The notes under the pieces were generated by a model, which did no database searches, was not told the origin of the DNA, and saw only the letters and a list, made by a program, of their open reading frames with translations. Shown one piece after another: positions 1-6,677 of a stretch of 6,677 nucleotides of DNA (the first letter of the stretch is position 1; the number at the start of each line of letters is the position of its first letter). The stretch lies in NCBI GenBank assembly GCA_023229405.1, contig JALNZH010000215.1:1-6677 (forward strand), written 5' to 3'. A program made the position numbers and the translations under genes. Source of the DNA: Bacteroidota bacterium. Its GTDB lineage: Bacteria > Bacteroidota > Ignavibacteria > UBA10030 > UBA8401.

Positions 1-4
1 TGTT

Positions 5-227
5 TTATTCTACCGGTTCACAACAATCATACAAAAGCATGTTTAATATGTTCTCATCGTCCGGCTTGGTTTCTTTTGCCCGCAGAAGCGATAATCATCT
101 TGTACTGCTTCAGGGGCTCCACAATGACCGAATTATGATGATATTTGCATTTTTCTTTTAAACGCAGATGTGCAAAAATATGACTCTTTGAAATATGCTA
201 GTACTTATTCTGATTATCTATATTCAT
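5..227 (-). pseudogene. Small broken reading frame, unidentified protein
   Basis: A protein-like frame can be read from an ATG at 225-227 (minus strand), but it is broken twice. A TAG at 198-200 interrupts it after about nine codons. The same frame then stays open from 197 down to 57 and includes the stretch KEKCKYHHNSVIVEPLKQYK. Around 75-95 the plausible reading moves to another frame, which is open from 94 down to a TAA at 5-7 and ends in PDDENILNMLLYDCCEPVE. The two halves join into about 74 codons, which suggests a small gene with one nonsense mutation and one frameshift. I do not recognise the family. The evidence is only amino-acid composition and frame continuity, so chance is a real alternative. 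No ribosome binding site was recognised. Confidence 0.3.
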
Positions 228-275
228 TCATACTTGTCCAAAATACATTGATGAAAATTGGAAAACACATACTCT

Positions 276-407
276 CTTCTTTTCTTGACGGCACAAGAAA
301 AGAAGCAAAAGAAACTCCGTGCGAAATTTATCGCGCGCGATGAATCCCGTTCGCTTATGCCCATTGATGACGCTCATCGTCCCATCAAACGTTCCGTCAT
401 TCATCGC
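276..407. repeat. Palindrome-rich, probably non-coding structured element
   Basis: This block holds several exact inverted repeats. A 12-bp stem (276-287 with 294-305, arms rich in TTCTTTTCTTG) encloses a 6-nt loop. A perfect 12-bp palindrome, ATCGCGCGCGAT, lies at 330-341, inside a 20-bp near-palindrome (326-345) with one mismatched pair. GCGATGAAT at 337-345 is the exact reverse complement of ATTCATCGC at 399-407, and within that pair TTGATG (364-369) faces CATCAA (383-388). Short open frames exist on both strands here, but they mirror the palindromes (both encode a QEKK-like stretch) and look spurious. A dispersed repeat, a structured RNA or an operator cluster would each fit. The stem at 276-305 has no T-run after it, so a classic terminator is unlikely. 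Confidence 0.5.
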
Positions 408-554
408 TTCCCCATTCGCTCCCTCCCACATCTCATCCAACACTGTAAGAAATGTAGGGGAGGGCTTATTTTTCTCAACATAACATATCTTCTATAAATC
501 CACTTGTTCCAATAAATTTTTGTCAATAAAGGTTTTATTTTTGGACAGCTTTGA

Positions 555-1118
555 TATTCATTAATCGTTGATTCTGATGATACTGCGAATATTGCCGGAA
601 ATTCAAGAGAACTTGGTGTGTACAACAATCAAAATTTATAGATGCTAAAGTATCAAAAAAATATTAGTATTAACTGGAATCTGGCGGTATTCCCGGGATA
701 TGAAGGAATCATTTTCGATATTGAATAATCTGCCCCCGGCAAATATCTCTTTGCTGGCCCGAGACGGGTTACAGGACAAACAAACAATATTGTTATTGGA
801 AATTTATCCGAAAATCTGGAGATGACAGCGGAAATGGATGGTAAAACAGGATTGCCATTTATGGCGCTCGAAGAAAATTACCCGAATCCATGTAATTCTT
901 CCACCGTTATTCCGATATTACATCGAACCGCATCGCCGATATGATTAATTATCGTTAACTTGATCGGACGGACTGTTGAGGAACTGGTAAACGGCATTAT
1001 TCCAGTATGATCTCAATCCATACATTGTACTGCGGAAAATCTTTCCAGCGGATTATATTTTTACAGATCGGAATATTCCGATCACATTCTAGCCAACAAA
1101 TTGATGTACCTATGGTAA
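555..1118 (+). pseudogene. Decayed T9SS-secreted protein, C-terminal part with sorting domain
   Basis: The frame ending at TAA 1116-1118 carries a recognisable T9SS type A sorting domain: NYPNPCN at 876-896 (for NYPNPFN), then NLIGR at 957-971 (for DLLGR), then NLSSGLYFYR at 1038-1067 (for ALSSGVYFYR). From the first Asn of that signature to the stop it is 80 codons, the same as in both intact paralogues of this window, so there is no indel. It is broken by TGA at 942-944 and at 1008-1010; the second falls on a glycine conserved in both paralogues (GGA to TGA is one change). Farther upstream the frame has TAA (726-728) and TAG (639-641). The segments between (for example INWNLAVFPGYEGIIFDIE, then GKYLFAGP) resemble the beta-sandwich that often precedes such sorting domains; that part is inference and the left end is uncertain. 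It ends 4 bp before the next gene. Confidence 0.75.
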
Positions 1119-1122
1119 CAGT

Positions 1123-1536
1123 ATGAAAAAAAAGCTCACCTCTGCAAAAGATACATCGGATCTATCAGTACTAGGAAACAATGCCGGGCCGCAAAAAAAT
1201 CTCGAAGTGTTTCCGAATCATCATGCCGATCGTAATTATACGATCACACTTTCGACCGATGAATTTACCACGCTCGGTCCGGTGAATCGACAGCCAGATT
1301 TTGCAACTCTGCAGATCGAATACGTTCCGCACAAATTTATTGTTGAATCGAAATCGTTGAAGCTGTATCTTCAATCGTTCCGGAACGAAGAAACTTTCTA
1401 TGAACATGTTGTGAACGTCATTCTTGATGATCTTGTAGCGGTGTTGAAACCGCGCCGTTGCACCGTAACGGCGGCGTATGCCGTCCGCGGCGGAATTGCC
1501 ATGACTGTAACGACTGAATATCAGAGGAAAACATGA
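1123..1536 (+). CDS. QueF-family protein lacking the catalytic cysteine
   Basis: This 137-residue protein belongs to the QueF family (T-fold), whose known members reduce the nitrile of preQ0 to preQ1 with NADPH in queuosine biosynthesis in the cytoplasm. Visible hallmarks are LSVLGN near residue 14, LEVFPN at 27-32, QPDFAT at 57-62 with the family aspartate as Asp59, the QueF motif ESKSLKLYL at 75-83, SFRN at 85-88, Glu94 in FYE, and RGG at 122-124. The spacing of these residues matches Bacillus subtilis QueF (Cys55, Asp62, Glu97) without gaps. However, the nucleophilic cysteine is replaced by Gly52 (codon GGT, 1276-1278) and the usual CPxTGQPD loop reads GPVNRQPD. The only cysteine is Cys113. 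Nitrile reduction through a thioimide should therefore be impossible. The rest of the fold is intact, so it is more likely a repurposed or inactive homologue than a decaying gene. No Shine-Dalgarno site is visible before the ATG, but no better start exists. The stop overlaps the next gene's start. No preQ1 riboswitch was recognised upstream. Confidence 0.88.
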   Translation: MKKKLTSAKDTSDLSVLGNNAGPQKNLEVFPNHHADRNYTITLSTDEFTTLGPVNRQPDFATLQIEYVPHKFIVESKSLKLYLQSFRNEETFYEHVVNVILDDLVAVLKPRRCTVTAAYAVRGGIAMTVTTEYQRKT

Positions 1537-1850
1537 CGGACGTATTTCTACCGCTGGTCGCTTTTTTGCTGAAAACGTTTTTATATTTCACAGCAATGAA
1601 ACTTCGGAACTTGAATGCCCGGTGGATGACTGCAGCAATGTGCGGTGGTTCCACCATTCTTGCTAGTTATATCCCATTACCGGAATTTATTCATTTCTTT
1701 GTTTCGATTGCTCTGGCTGGATTTTTTCTTGCGAAAGATGCCGAAGCCAATATTTATCCCGATGGTATTGCAATTCCTTTGGTTGTGGAAGTTATTAGCG
1801 TTTATATTATTGATCTGATTGTAGTACCGCTGATGAATATGTTTCTCTAA
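1533..1850 (+). CDS. Small hydrophobic integral membrane protein, unidentified
   Basis: This protein has 105 residues and three or four likely membrane segments: about 4-22, 34-50 (beginning AAMCGGSTILAS), 52-67 (FIHFFVSIALAGFFLA) and 79-104 (rich in Ile, Val and Leu). A short charged loop (KDAEANIYPDG, 68-78) lies between the last two. The ATG shares the sequence ATGA with the stop of the QueF-like gene, and an AGAGGA Shine-Dalgarno site (1523-1528) lies 4 nt before it inside that gene, so the two are almost certainly co-transcribed and translationally coupled. I do not recognise the family. It is much shorter than the YhhQ/DUF165 queuosine-precursor transporters and shows none of their features that I can name, so a role in precursor uptake is speculation from context only. 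It ends in TAA, 43 bp from the stop of the convergent minus-strand gene. Confidence 0.8.
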   Translation: MTDVFLPLVAFLLKTFLYFTAMKLRNLNARWMTAAMCGGSTILASYIPLPEFIHFFVSIALAGFFLAKDAEANIYPDGIAIPLVVEVISVYIIDLIVVPLMNMFL

Positions 1851-1893
1851 TGCTCTGTCCGATCCGTAATGTATATCAGCCAACGACACTTTT

Positions 1894-4212
1894 TTATTTT
1901 TGCAATATGAATTTCTTCGTCTGGGTATAATATCCTGCTTGCATCCTATAAAAATACACTCCGCTTGACAATGCCGAACCGTTGAAGGGAACAGAATAAA
2001 ATCCCCCCCTCAATTCTTCGTTTACCAATGTTGCTACTTCACGCCCAAGAAGATCGTACACTGTAATTGTGACAAAGGTTTTTACCGGCAGATGATAATG
2101 TATGGTTGTCGTCGGATTGAACGGATTGGGATAGTTTTGGAACAATTGAAAGGCCAATGCCAATTGTGGTTGTCCTCCATTCACCAATGCCGGCGTTAAC
2201 GTGGCAGTGAATCCAAACACTCCATCAATAATTGTAACGGCATAGGCAGTATCATTCACCGTGGATAAATATTTTATTCCCACCCCTTTTAAACCGGCAT
2301 AATTCCATTTTACACCGTTGTCAGAAGTATAATACACTCCCTGATTTATACCGTTGCCGAAGAAGACTCCCCATAGTACTCCGGATTGATCGACGGCCAA
2401 CACTTGTGCAAAGGAATTTGAGCCAAGTCCGGTCGGTTGCGGAATTTCACTCCACTGTTCGGCATTATATTTCCAAAACTTATACGAACCTGAAAGCGTA
2501 CGGACAATGATGTTTCCTTCATGGTCGCTGATTATTCTGCCTTCGGTAGTGGCAAGAAGACTCGTATTTACCCTGTGCCATATGGAATCATTGGAAGACC
2601 GCTGATATATGGCAAGTGAATATGTTGGAAAGGCTCCGACACGCCGTGCAAGATACGTGATCCCTTTTTTATTGTTCAAACTCAGGTCTGCGATGAATTC
2701 GTCGCTTTTAATTCCCAGTCCTGTCGTATCTACAATCCAATGTTGTTCCGGCTTTTTTGAATACAAGACTCCATTTCCACCGAGATACAGCGTTCCCTGT
2801 TGATCTACGAACAGATTATATTGTTGAGTTCCCGACGTCAATCCTAACGCTTTTTGTCCTGCCGTATCGTACATCCATGTAGTGCCGCCATCGGTGGATT
2901 TCATGATATAAAACAACCATGACGTGGCACCGGTTTTCATAGGAAGATTTCCATAAATATTCCCGGCAGAGTCGGCTGCGACGGCGTTCACACCCCAGAC
3001 AAAACCGCGCTGGGGGAAAATTTTTTTCCATGTTGAATCGCCCGCAGTGTTTCGAAAAATGCCGAGATTATTTGATATCAGATTGTAATTTCCTGCACGA
3101 ATTACACTGGTATAGAAATTATGCGAACGCGATTGGGAAGGATCGGGGGAATGTTCCCAGGTTGTTCCAAAATCCGTACTCTGAAATGTTCCATAAATCG
3201 TGGCGGCATACAGAATACTATCTCCTTTCAATGAATTAATAATTTTAGTGTTTGATGGAAGGTACGCCACCGCCTTGAGAGAATCACCAATCGATTCCCA
3301 CGGCAGAGTGAGATTCGATAATCGATATGCATCCGATCCGGTACTGAGAGCGTAAATATTACCGAACGCATCATCTCCGAACGAAATAATTGTTCCGGTA
3401 ATTCCAGATGAAGTGTTGGTAAAACTTGCGCCGCCATCGGTAGACAGTAACACCCTGCCGGATGAAGCCGTAGTGGATATGAACATTCTTCCTTTTCGAT
3501 CAATAAAGATGGCGCGGGGAAAACCGGTCGTCTTGAAGGAGGTATCCTTATGCCAAATATTGGAATCCGGATGTTGATAATACAGGTTGCGGCTTTGCGT
3601 GATAATCCAGGCGAAAAAATTCGTATCAACGGTGATGCCATTGACACTTTGGGAACTAATGTTAATTGAATCACTTGCCCAAGTTTTTGCCGTATCCCAG
3701 CTTGCATACACGCTTCCATTTGCAAGGATATACATGGCATCCCCCAATATTTTTAATGGACTTGACAAAAAATCGAGCGGGGAATGAGTTTGAATATCGA
3801 CCACCCAATGCACCTCTTCACCGCCAATAATTTCATGGTCGATGACGAATACTAATACACGTTTGTCGGAGAGGAGCACGAGTATTTTCCCCGGCTCATC
3901 TGATTTAAATGACGCTGATATGATCTTGGTTTCAGCGGGAGCGACAAAATTGAAGATCACCTCTCCTAACGATTTGTTGTTTTGCGAATTCTCAAGATTA
4001 AAAGCATAGATGGTAATTTGTTTTTCCGTGCGCAATAATGAAAATCTGACCTTTACAAGAATTGATTCAAATATCTTTTGGTCAACATCAAGCGTAATTT
4101 CGCCTGGAACAGTATTCTGAAAATTTTGCTGATCAATCTGCCCAGCGGAGGTATTTGTTAAAACGATTATTAACACACAAGAGAAGCACATCAGTAAAAA
4201 ATATTTTTCCAT
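1894..4212 (-). CDS. T9SS-secreted beta-propeller-like protein (downstream paralogue)
   Basis: This protein has 772 residues. Residues 1-24 form a Sec signal peptide (hydrophobic core FLLMCFSCVLIIVL, likely cleaved near SAG/Q). Residues about 25-150 form a beta-rich region of unknown type. From about 155 to 670 a beta-propeller-like body carries Asp-box motifs (SxDxGxTW type) at 171-178, 257-264, 345-352, 439-446 and 629-636, plus blade-like strands with a [V/I/G]DxxGxxY pattern (236-247, 278-289, 468-479, 561-572, 606-617). This resembles BNR/sortilin or YCF48-type propellers. Residues 690-772 are a T9SS type A sorting domain: NYPNPFNP at 693-700, DLLGREVATLV at 720-730, LSSGVYFYR at 748-756 and a basic end, KKFILQK. 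No cysteine remains after signal cleavage. The start is supported by GGTGA (4217-4221, minus strand) 4 nt upstream. It lies 46 bp downstream of its paralogue and is probably co-transcribed. The location should be the outer surface or the medium; ligand or enzymatic activity cannot be inferred, and no catalytic residues stand out. Confidence 0.9.
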   Translation of the reverse strand: MEKYFLLMCFSCVLIIVLTNTSAGQIDQQNFQNTVPGEITLDVDQKIFESILVKVRFSLLRTEKQITIYAFNLENSQNNKSLGEVIFNFVAPAETKIISASFKSDEPGKILVLLSDKRVLVFVIDHEIIGGEEVHWVVDIQTHSPLDFLSSPLKILGDAMYILANGSVYASWDTAKTWASDSINISSQSVNGITVDTNFFAWIITQSRNLYYQHPDSNIWHKDTSFKTTGFPRAIFIDRKGRMFISTTASSGRVLLSTDGGASFTNTSSGITGTIISFGDDAFGNIYALSTGSDAYRLSNLTLPWESIGDSLKAVAYLPSNTKIINSLKGDSILYAATIYGTFQSTDFGTTWEHSPDPSQSRSHNFYTSVIRAGNYNLISNNLGIFRNTAGDSTWKKIFPQRGFVWGVNAVAADSAGNIYGNLPMKTGATSWLFYIMKSTDGGTTWMYDTAGQKALGLTSGTQQYNLFVDQQGTLYLGGNGVLYSKKPEQHWIVDTTGLGIKSDEFIADLSLNNKKGITYLARRVGAFPTYSLAIYQRSSNDSIWHRVNTSLLATTEGRIISDHEGNIIVRTLSGSYKFWKYNAEQWSEIPQPTGLGSNSFAQVLAVDQSGVLWGVFFGNGINQGVYYTSDNGVKWNYAGLKGVGIKYLSTVNDTAYAVTIIDGVFGFTATLTPALVNGGQPQLALAFQLFQNYPNPFNPTTTIHYHLPVKTFVTITVYDLLGREVATLVNEELRGGFYSVPFNGSALSSGVYFYRMQAGYYTQTKKFILQK

Positions 4213-4258
4213 ACTTTCACCATATTCTAATAATGTTGTAAGGGTTGTTTAAGAACCA

Positions 4259-6532
4259 CTATTTTATCAACAATAATTTTTTTGCTATGTGAAAATTTCC
4301 TGCTGTTAATGTGTAAATGTAGACTCCGGTTGACAATGCTGATGCGTCGAATAGTACGGAATGTACTCCTTCATTTAAATCTTCATGTAGCAGTTCCGCC
4401 ACTTCGCGTCCGAGCATATCATGCACTTTGATTGACACAAATCCAGAAACCGGAATTGCAAAACTGATTGTTGTAGATGGATTAAACGGGTTGGGATAAT
4501 TGTGAAACAGCTCGTATGAAGCGACAATACGCCTTGTACTGTTTTCGGCGGACATAGGCGACGAGGTTGCCGTAAATCCATGTATCCCGTCAATAAATGT
4601 TACTGCGTAGACTGTGTCGTCAACCGTTCGCAAGAAATTGATACCGACACCATTTAATCCTGCGTAGGTCCACAATATTCCATTGTTTGTTGAATAATAC
4701 AGCCCTTTATTTACTCCGCTTCCGACAAAAGCCCCCCAGAGATTTCCCGATCGATCTACGGAAATATGTATTGGAAATGGACTGCTGCCGATTCCGGTGG
4801 GGAGCGGTATTTGCAACCAGATGCTATCGACAAATTTCCACATTTTATACGGAAAGCTTAATGTGCGCAAGATGATATTTCCTTCGTGATCGCTAATAAT
4901 TCTTCCCTCATTGGCAGTGAGCAAACCGGTGTTCATTACCTGCCACGCTGTATCTTCTTTTCCTTTTTGATACATCGCGAATGAGAAATTTGGGAACGTG
5001 CCTTTTTTTCTTGCGAGATAGGTAATTCCCTTCCTATTATTCAAACTTACATCAGCAATAAATTGGTTAGACAGTAAACCAATGCCAGCGGTATCAAGCA
5101 TCCAAGAATGACCCGGTTTTTTGGAATAGAGTTTTGCATTACCTCCCAGATATTGCGTTCCTTGGTTATCTACAAAAAGATCAAATGATTGCGTACTGGA
5201 ATTGATTCCCAACGCTTTTTGCCCTGCCGTATCAAGCGTCCACGTTGCACCATAATTTGTGGAGGTTACCGTATGAAATACTGAGGTAAATGAATTAACG
5301 GGGAATGGAAAATTTCCATACACAACTCCAGCCGAGTCGGAGGTGATAGCATTAATGCCGAAGGTAAAGCGATCCTGCGGAAACACTTTTTCCCATAGTG
5401 AATCTCCATCGGCACACCGGTAAATGCCGAGATTAGTTGAAACTAAAAAATAATTCCCTGTACGGACGATTCCATAAAATTGAAACGCGGGTAATTGTGC
5501 ATGAGAATATTTCCAAGTGAATCCGGAATCGATGCTTTCCAACAATCCATATTTCGTTGCTGCAAACACTATGGTATCGCCGCCGATGGAATTAATCAGC
5601 TTGGTATTGGAATGAAGAACGCCTAACGAGGCCATTGAATCAGAAACATTCACCCAAGGAGGAGTCAGTTGAGATAACCGGTACGCTTTGTCGTTGGTAG
5701 AGGCATAAATATTGCCAAAAGCATCATCGCCAAAAGAGGTTACAATACCGGAAAATCCGGTCATGATTTTTTTCCAACTAGCTCCGACATCTGTTGAAAA
5801 ATACACAGATGAGCCTGTGGATACGAAAATTCTATTTCTTCTGTCTACAAAAATTGCCTGACAATAATCGTCATTTGATGGAAATGATTCAATTCTGCGC
5901 CAAAGGGTAGAATCGGGATGTTGAATAAAAAGACCATCAATTGTTGCGGCCCATCCATAATGATTAGTATCTACTGAAACATCGGTTACATAATTTCCCT
6001 GTAAACCGGTTGTATCAAGTTTCCATGTTTTTGCGGTGTCCCAGCTTGCATACACATTGCCGGTTTCTAACACATAAATGGCATCGCCAATAATTTTTCT
6101 AAAAAAAGGGTAATTGGATGCTGTAAAAATCTTTTTTCTGTCTTTTAAAGAATATTCCCATCTTCCGCCCCCAAATTGCGACGCTTTCCATGAAACCACC
6201 ATCACCGACCCGTCGGAAAATAACACAAAGACAATGTCCGGATTATCCGATTTAAAATTAGCAGAAACTATTTCTATTTCTGGAGGTGCTTCTCCCCAGA
6301 TGTCTGTGCTTGCATCACCGCTAAAAAGTATTACGGTAGTTGTTGTGATCTGAAATATTTTTGCAGTATATGTAAGGTGGTGTATATTTTCGTATGCTCC
6401 TCGATCGATACGGCGTGAAATACTTCCGCGCACGGTTTCTCCAACAACTCCAAATTGTGAATAAACATTCGAGTGAAGAATAAAAAATTGAATGACGACA
6501 ATGCATACCAAACGTAAATTAAAGTTTTTCAT
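4259..6532 (-). CDS. T9SS-secreted beta-propeller-like protein (upstream paralogue)
   Basis: This protein has 757 residues and the same architecture as the gene that follows it. A signal peptide spans 1-25 (core LVCIVVIQFFIL, likely cleaved after VYS before Gln26). A divergent N-terminal region extends to about 150, then a propeller-like body has Asp boxes at 163-170 (SWDTAKTW), 246-253 and 333-340. Two later copies, at 424-431 and 614-621, carry Asn in place of the aspartate. The T9SS type A sorting domain occupies about 675-757 (NYPNPFNP 678-685, DMLGREVAELL 704-714, LSTGVYIY 733-740, ending KKLLLIK). From residue 424 to the stop it aligns to the paralogue without a gap, at more than half identity by eye; the first 150 residues are far less alike. 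Cysteines at 224 and 373 have no counterpart in the paralogue. The start is supported by AAGAGG at 6538-6543 (minus strand), 5 nt upstream. It is likely the first gene of a two-gene operon. The specific function is unknown. Confidence 0.9.
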   Translation of the reverse strand: MKNFNLRLVCIVVIQFFILHSNVYSQFGVVGETVRGSISRRIDRGAYENIHHLTYTAKIFQITTTTVILFSGDASTDIWGEAPPEIEIVSANFKSDNPDIVFVLFSDGSVMVVSWKASQFGGGRWEYSLKDRKKIFTASNYPFFRKIIGDAIYVLETGNVYASWDTAKTWKLDTTGLQGNYVTDVSVDTNHYGWAATIDGLFIQHPDSTLWRRIESFPSNDDYCQAIFVDRRNRIFVSTGSSVYFSTDVGASWKKIMTGFSGIVTSFGDDAFGNIYASTNDKAYRLSQLTPPWVNVSDSMASLGVLHSNTKLINSIGGDTIVFAATKYGLLESIDSGFTWKYSHAQLPAFQFYGIVRTGNYFLVSTNLGIYRCADGDSLWEKVFPQDRFTFGINAITSDSAGVVYGNFPFPVNSFTSVFHTVTSTNYGATWTLDTAGQKALGINSSTQSFDLFVDNQGTQYLGGNAKLYSKKPGHSWMLDTAGIGLLSNQFIADVSLNNRKGITYLARKKGTFPNFSFAMYQKGKEDTAWQVMNTGLLTANEGRIISDHEGNIILRTLSFPYKMWKFVDSIWLQIPLPTGIGSSPFPIHISVDRSGNLWGAFVGSGVNKGLYYSTNNGILWTYAGLNGVGINFLRTVDDTVYAVTFIDGIHGFTATSSPMSAENSTRRIVASYELFHNYPNPFNPSTTISFAIPVSGFVSIKVHDMLGREVAELLHEDLNEGVHSVLFDASALSTGVYIYTLTAGNFHIAKKLLLIK

Positions 6533-6581
6533 TTTTTCCTCTTATTTTTTGAAAAAAACCTATTTTTGTCTGATTTTAATA

Positions 6582-6587
6582 ATTATA
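6582..6587 (-). promoter_or_regulatory. Candidate -10 element for the minus-strand operon
   Basis: An exact TATAAT reads on the minus strand about 50 bp before the start codon at 6532, in an AT-rich leader. A TTGAAA at 6611-6616 lies 23 bp upstream, longer than a usual spacer. No clear Bacteroidota-type TAnnTTTG element was found. AT-rich sequence produces such matches by chance, so support is weak. Confidence 0.3.
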
Positions 6588-6677
6588 TAGTCCTGATTCT
6601 TTCTAAAAACTTTCAACACTCTTTTCAATTCAAAAATTTGTTGTATCTCAGAGCACATTTTTAAAGAATTTCTAAAG

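Noticed and set aside
258..497. Open reading frames of 70-80 codons on both strands between 228 and 628
   Set aside because: They overlap each other, lie on the palindromic block so both strands give similar QEKK-like peptides, and show no recognisable domain or ribosome binding site.
942..1010. TGA read as an amino acid (recoding) to rescue the plus-strand sorting domain
   Set aside because: The upstream part of the same frame also has TAA and TAG stops, the QueF-like gene ends naturally at a TGA, and the two large genes have no in-frame TGA over more than 1500 codons. Decay is simpler.
1000..1122. preQ1 riboswitch before the QueF-like gene
   Set aside because: No short H-type pseudoknot pattern with an A-rich tail was seen, and the region is taken up by the end of the pseudogene.
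1851..1901. Rho-independent terminator between the convergent genes
   Set aside because: A T-rich run exists at 1890-1901 on the plus strand, but I could not find a stable GC-rich hairpin before it.
3228..3740. 170-codon open frame on the minus strand inside the downstream propeller gene
   Set aside because: It lies in another frame of a strongly supported gene on the same strand, and its composition (many Arg, Pro, Ile and Ser) is typical of a shadow frame.
6549..6562. Hairpin in the leader of the minus-strand operon from adjacent T and A runs
   Set aside because: The run of Ts next to a run of As has almost no loop and only A-T pairs, so it would not be stable and is expected in such AT-rich sequence.

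Overview
The window reads as chromosomal DNA from an AT-rich member of the Bacteroidota/Chlorobiota (FCB) group, most likely an Ignavibacteria-like lineage. This rests on three copies of a type IX secretion (T9SS) C-terminal sorting domain with the NYPNPFNP-type signature, and on a QueF homologue of the short Chlorobi-like type. The assignment is inferred from protein style, not from a marker gene.

Layout. Positions 1-1122 hold no intact gene. They contain (i) a small broken reading frame on the minus strand (5-227), (ii) a palindrome-rich block that looks like a non-coding repeat or structured element (about 276-407), and (iii) a plus-strand pseudogene (about 555-1118). The pseudogene's last 80 codons form a complete T9SS sorting domain, with no insertion or deletion but two in-frame TGA stops. 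Positions 1123-1850 hold two plus-strand genes joined by an ATGA overlap: a QueF-family protein (preQ0 nitrile reductase fold) and an unrecognised 105-residue membrane protein. The QueF-like protein has Gly52 where the catalytic cysteine belongs. Positions 1894-6532 hold two minus-strand paralogues of 757 and 772 residues, 46 bp apart and probably one transcript. Each has a signal peptide, a beta-propeller-like body with Asp-box repeats and a T9SS sorting domain. The two transcription units converge across 43 bp (1851-1893) with no convincing terminator hairpin.

How the parts relate. The minus-strand pair should be exported by Sec, carried across the outer membrane by T9SS and displayed or released at the surface. 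Their ligand or substrate cannot be read from the sequence. The plus-strand pair is co-translated, but its role is open: the queuosine pathway is the obvious reference, yet the missing nucleophile argues against normal preQ0 reduction. The cysteine-less QueF coupled to an orphan membrane protein is the least explained feature here. No RNA genes, CRISPR arrays or transposase genes were seen.
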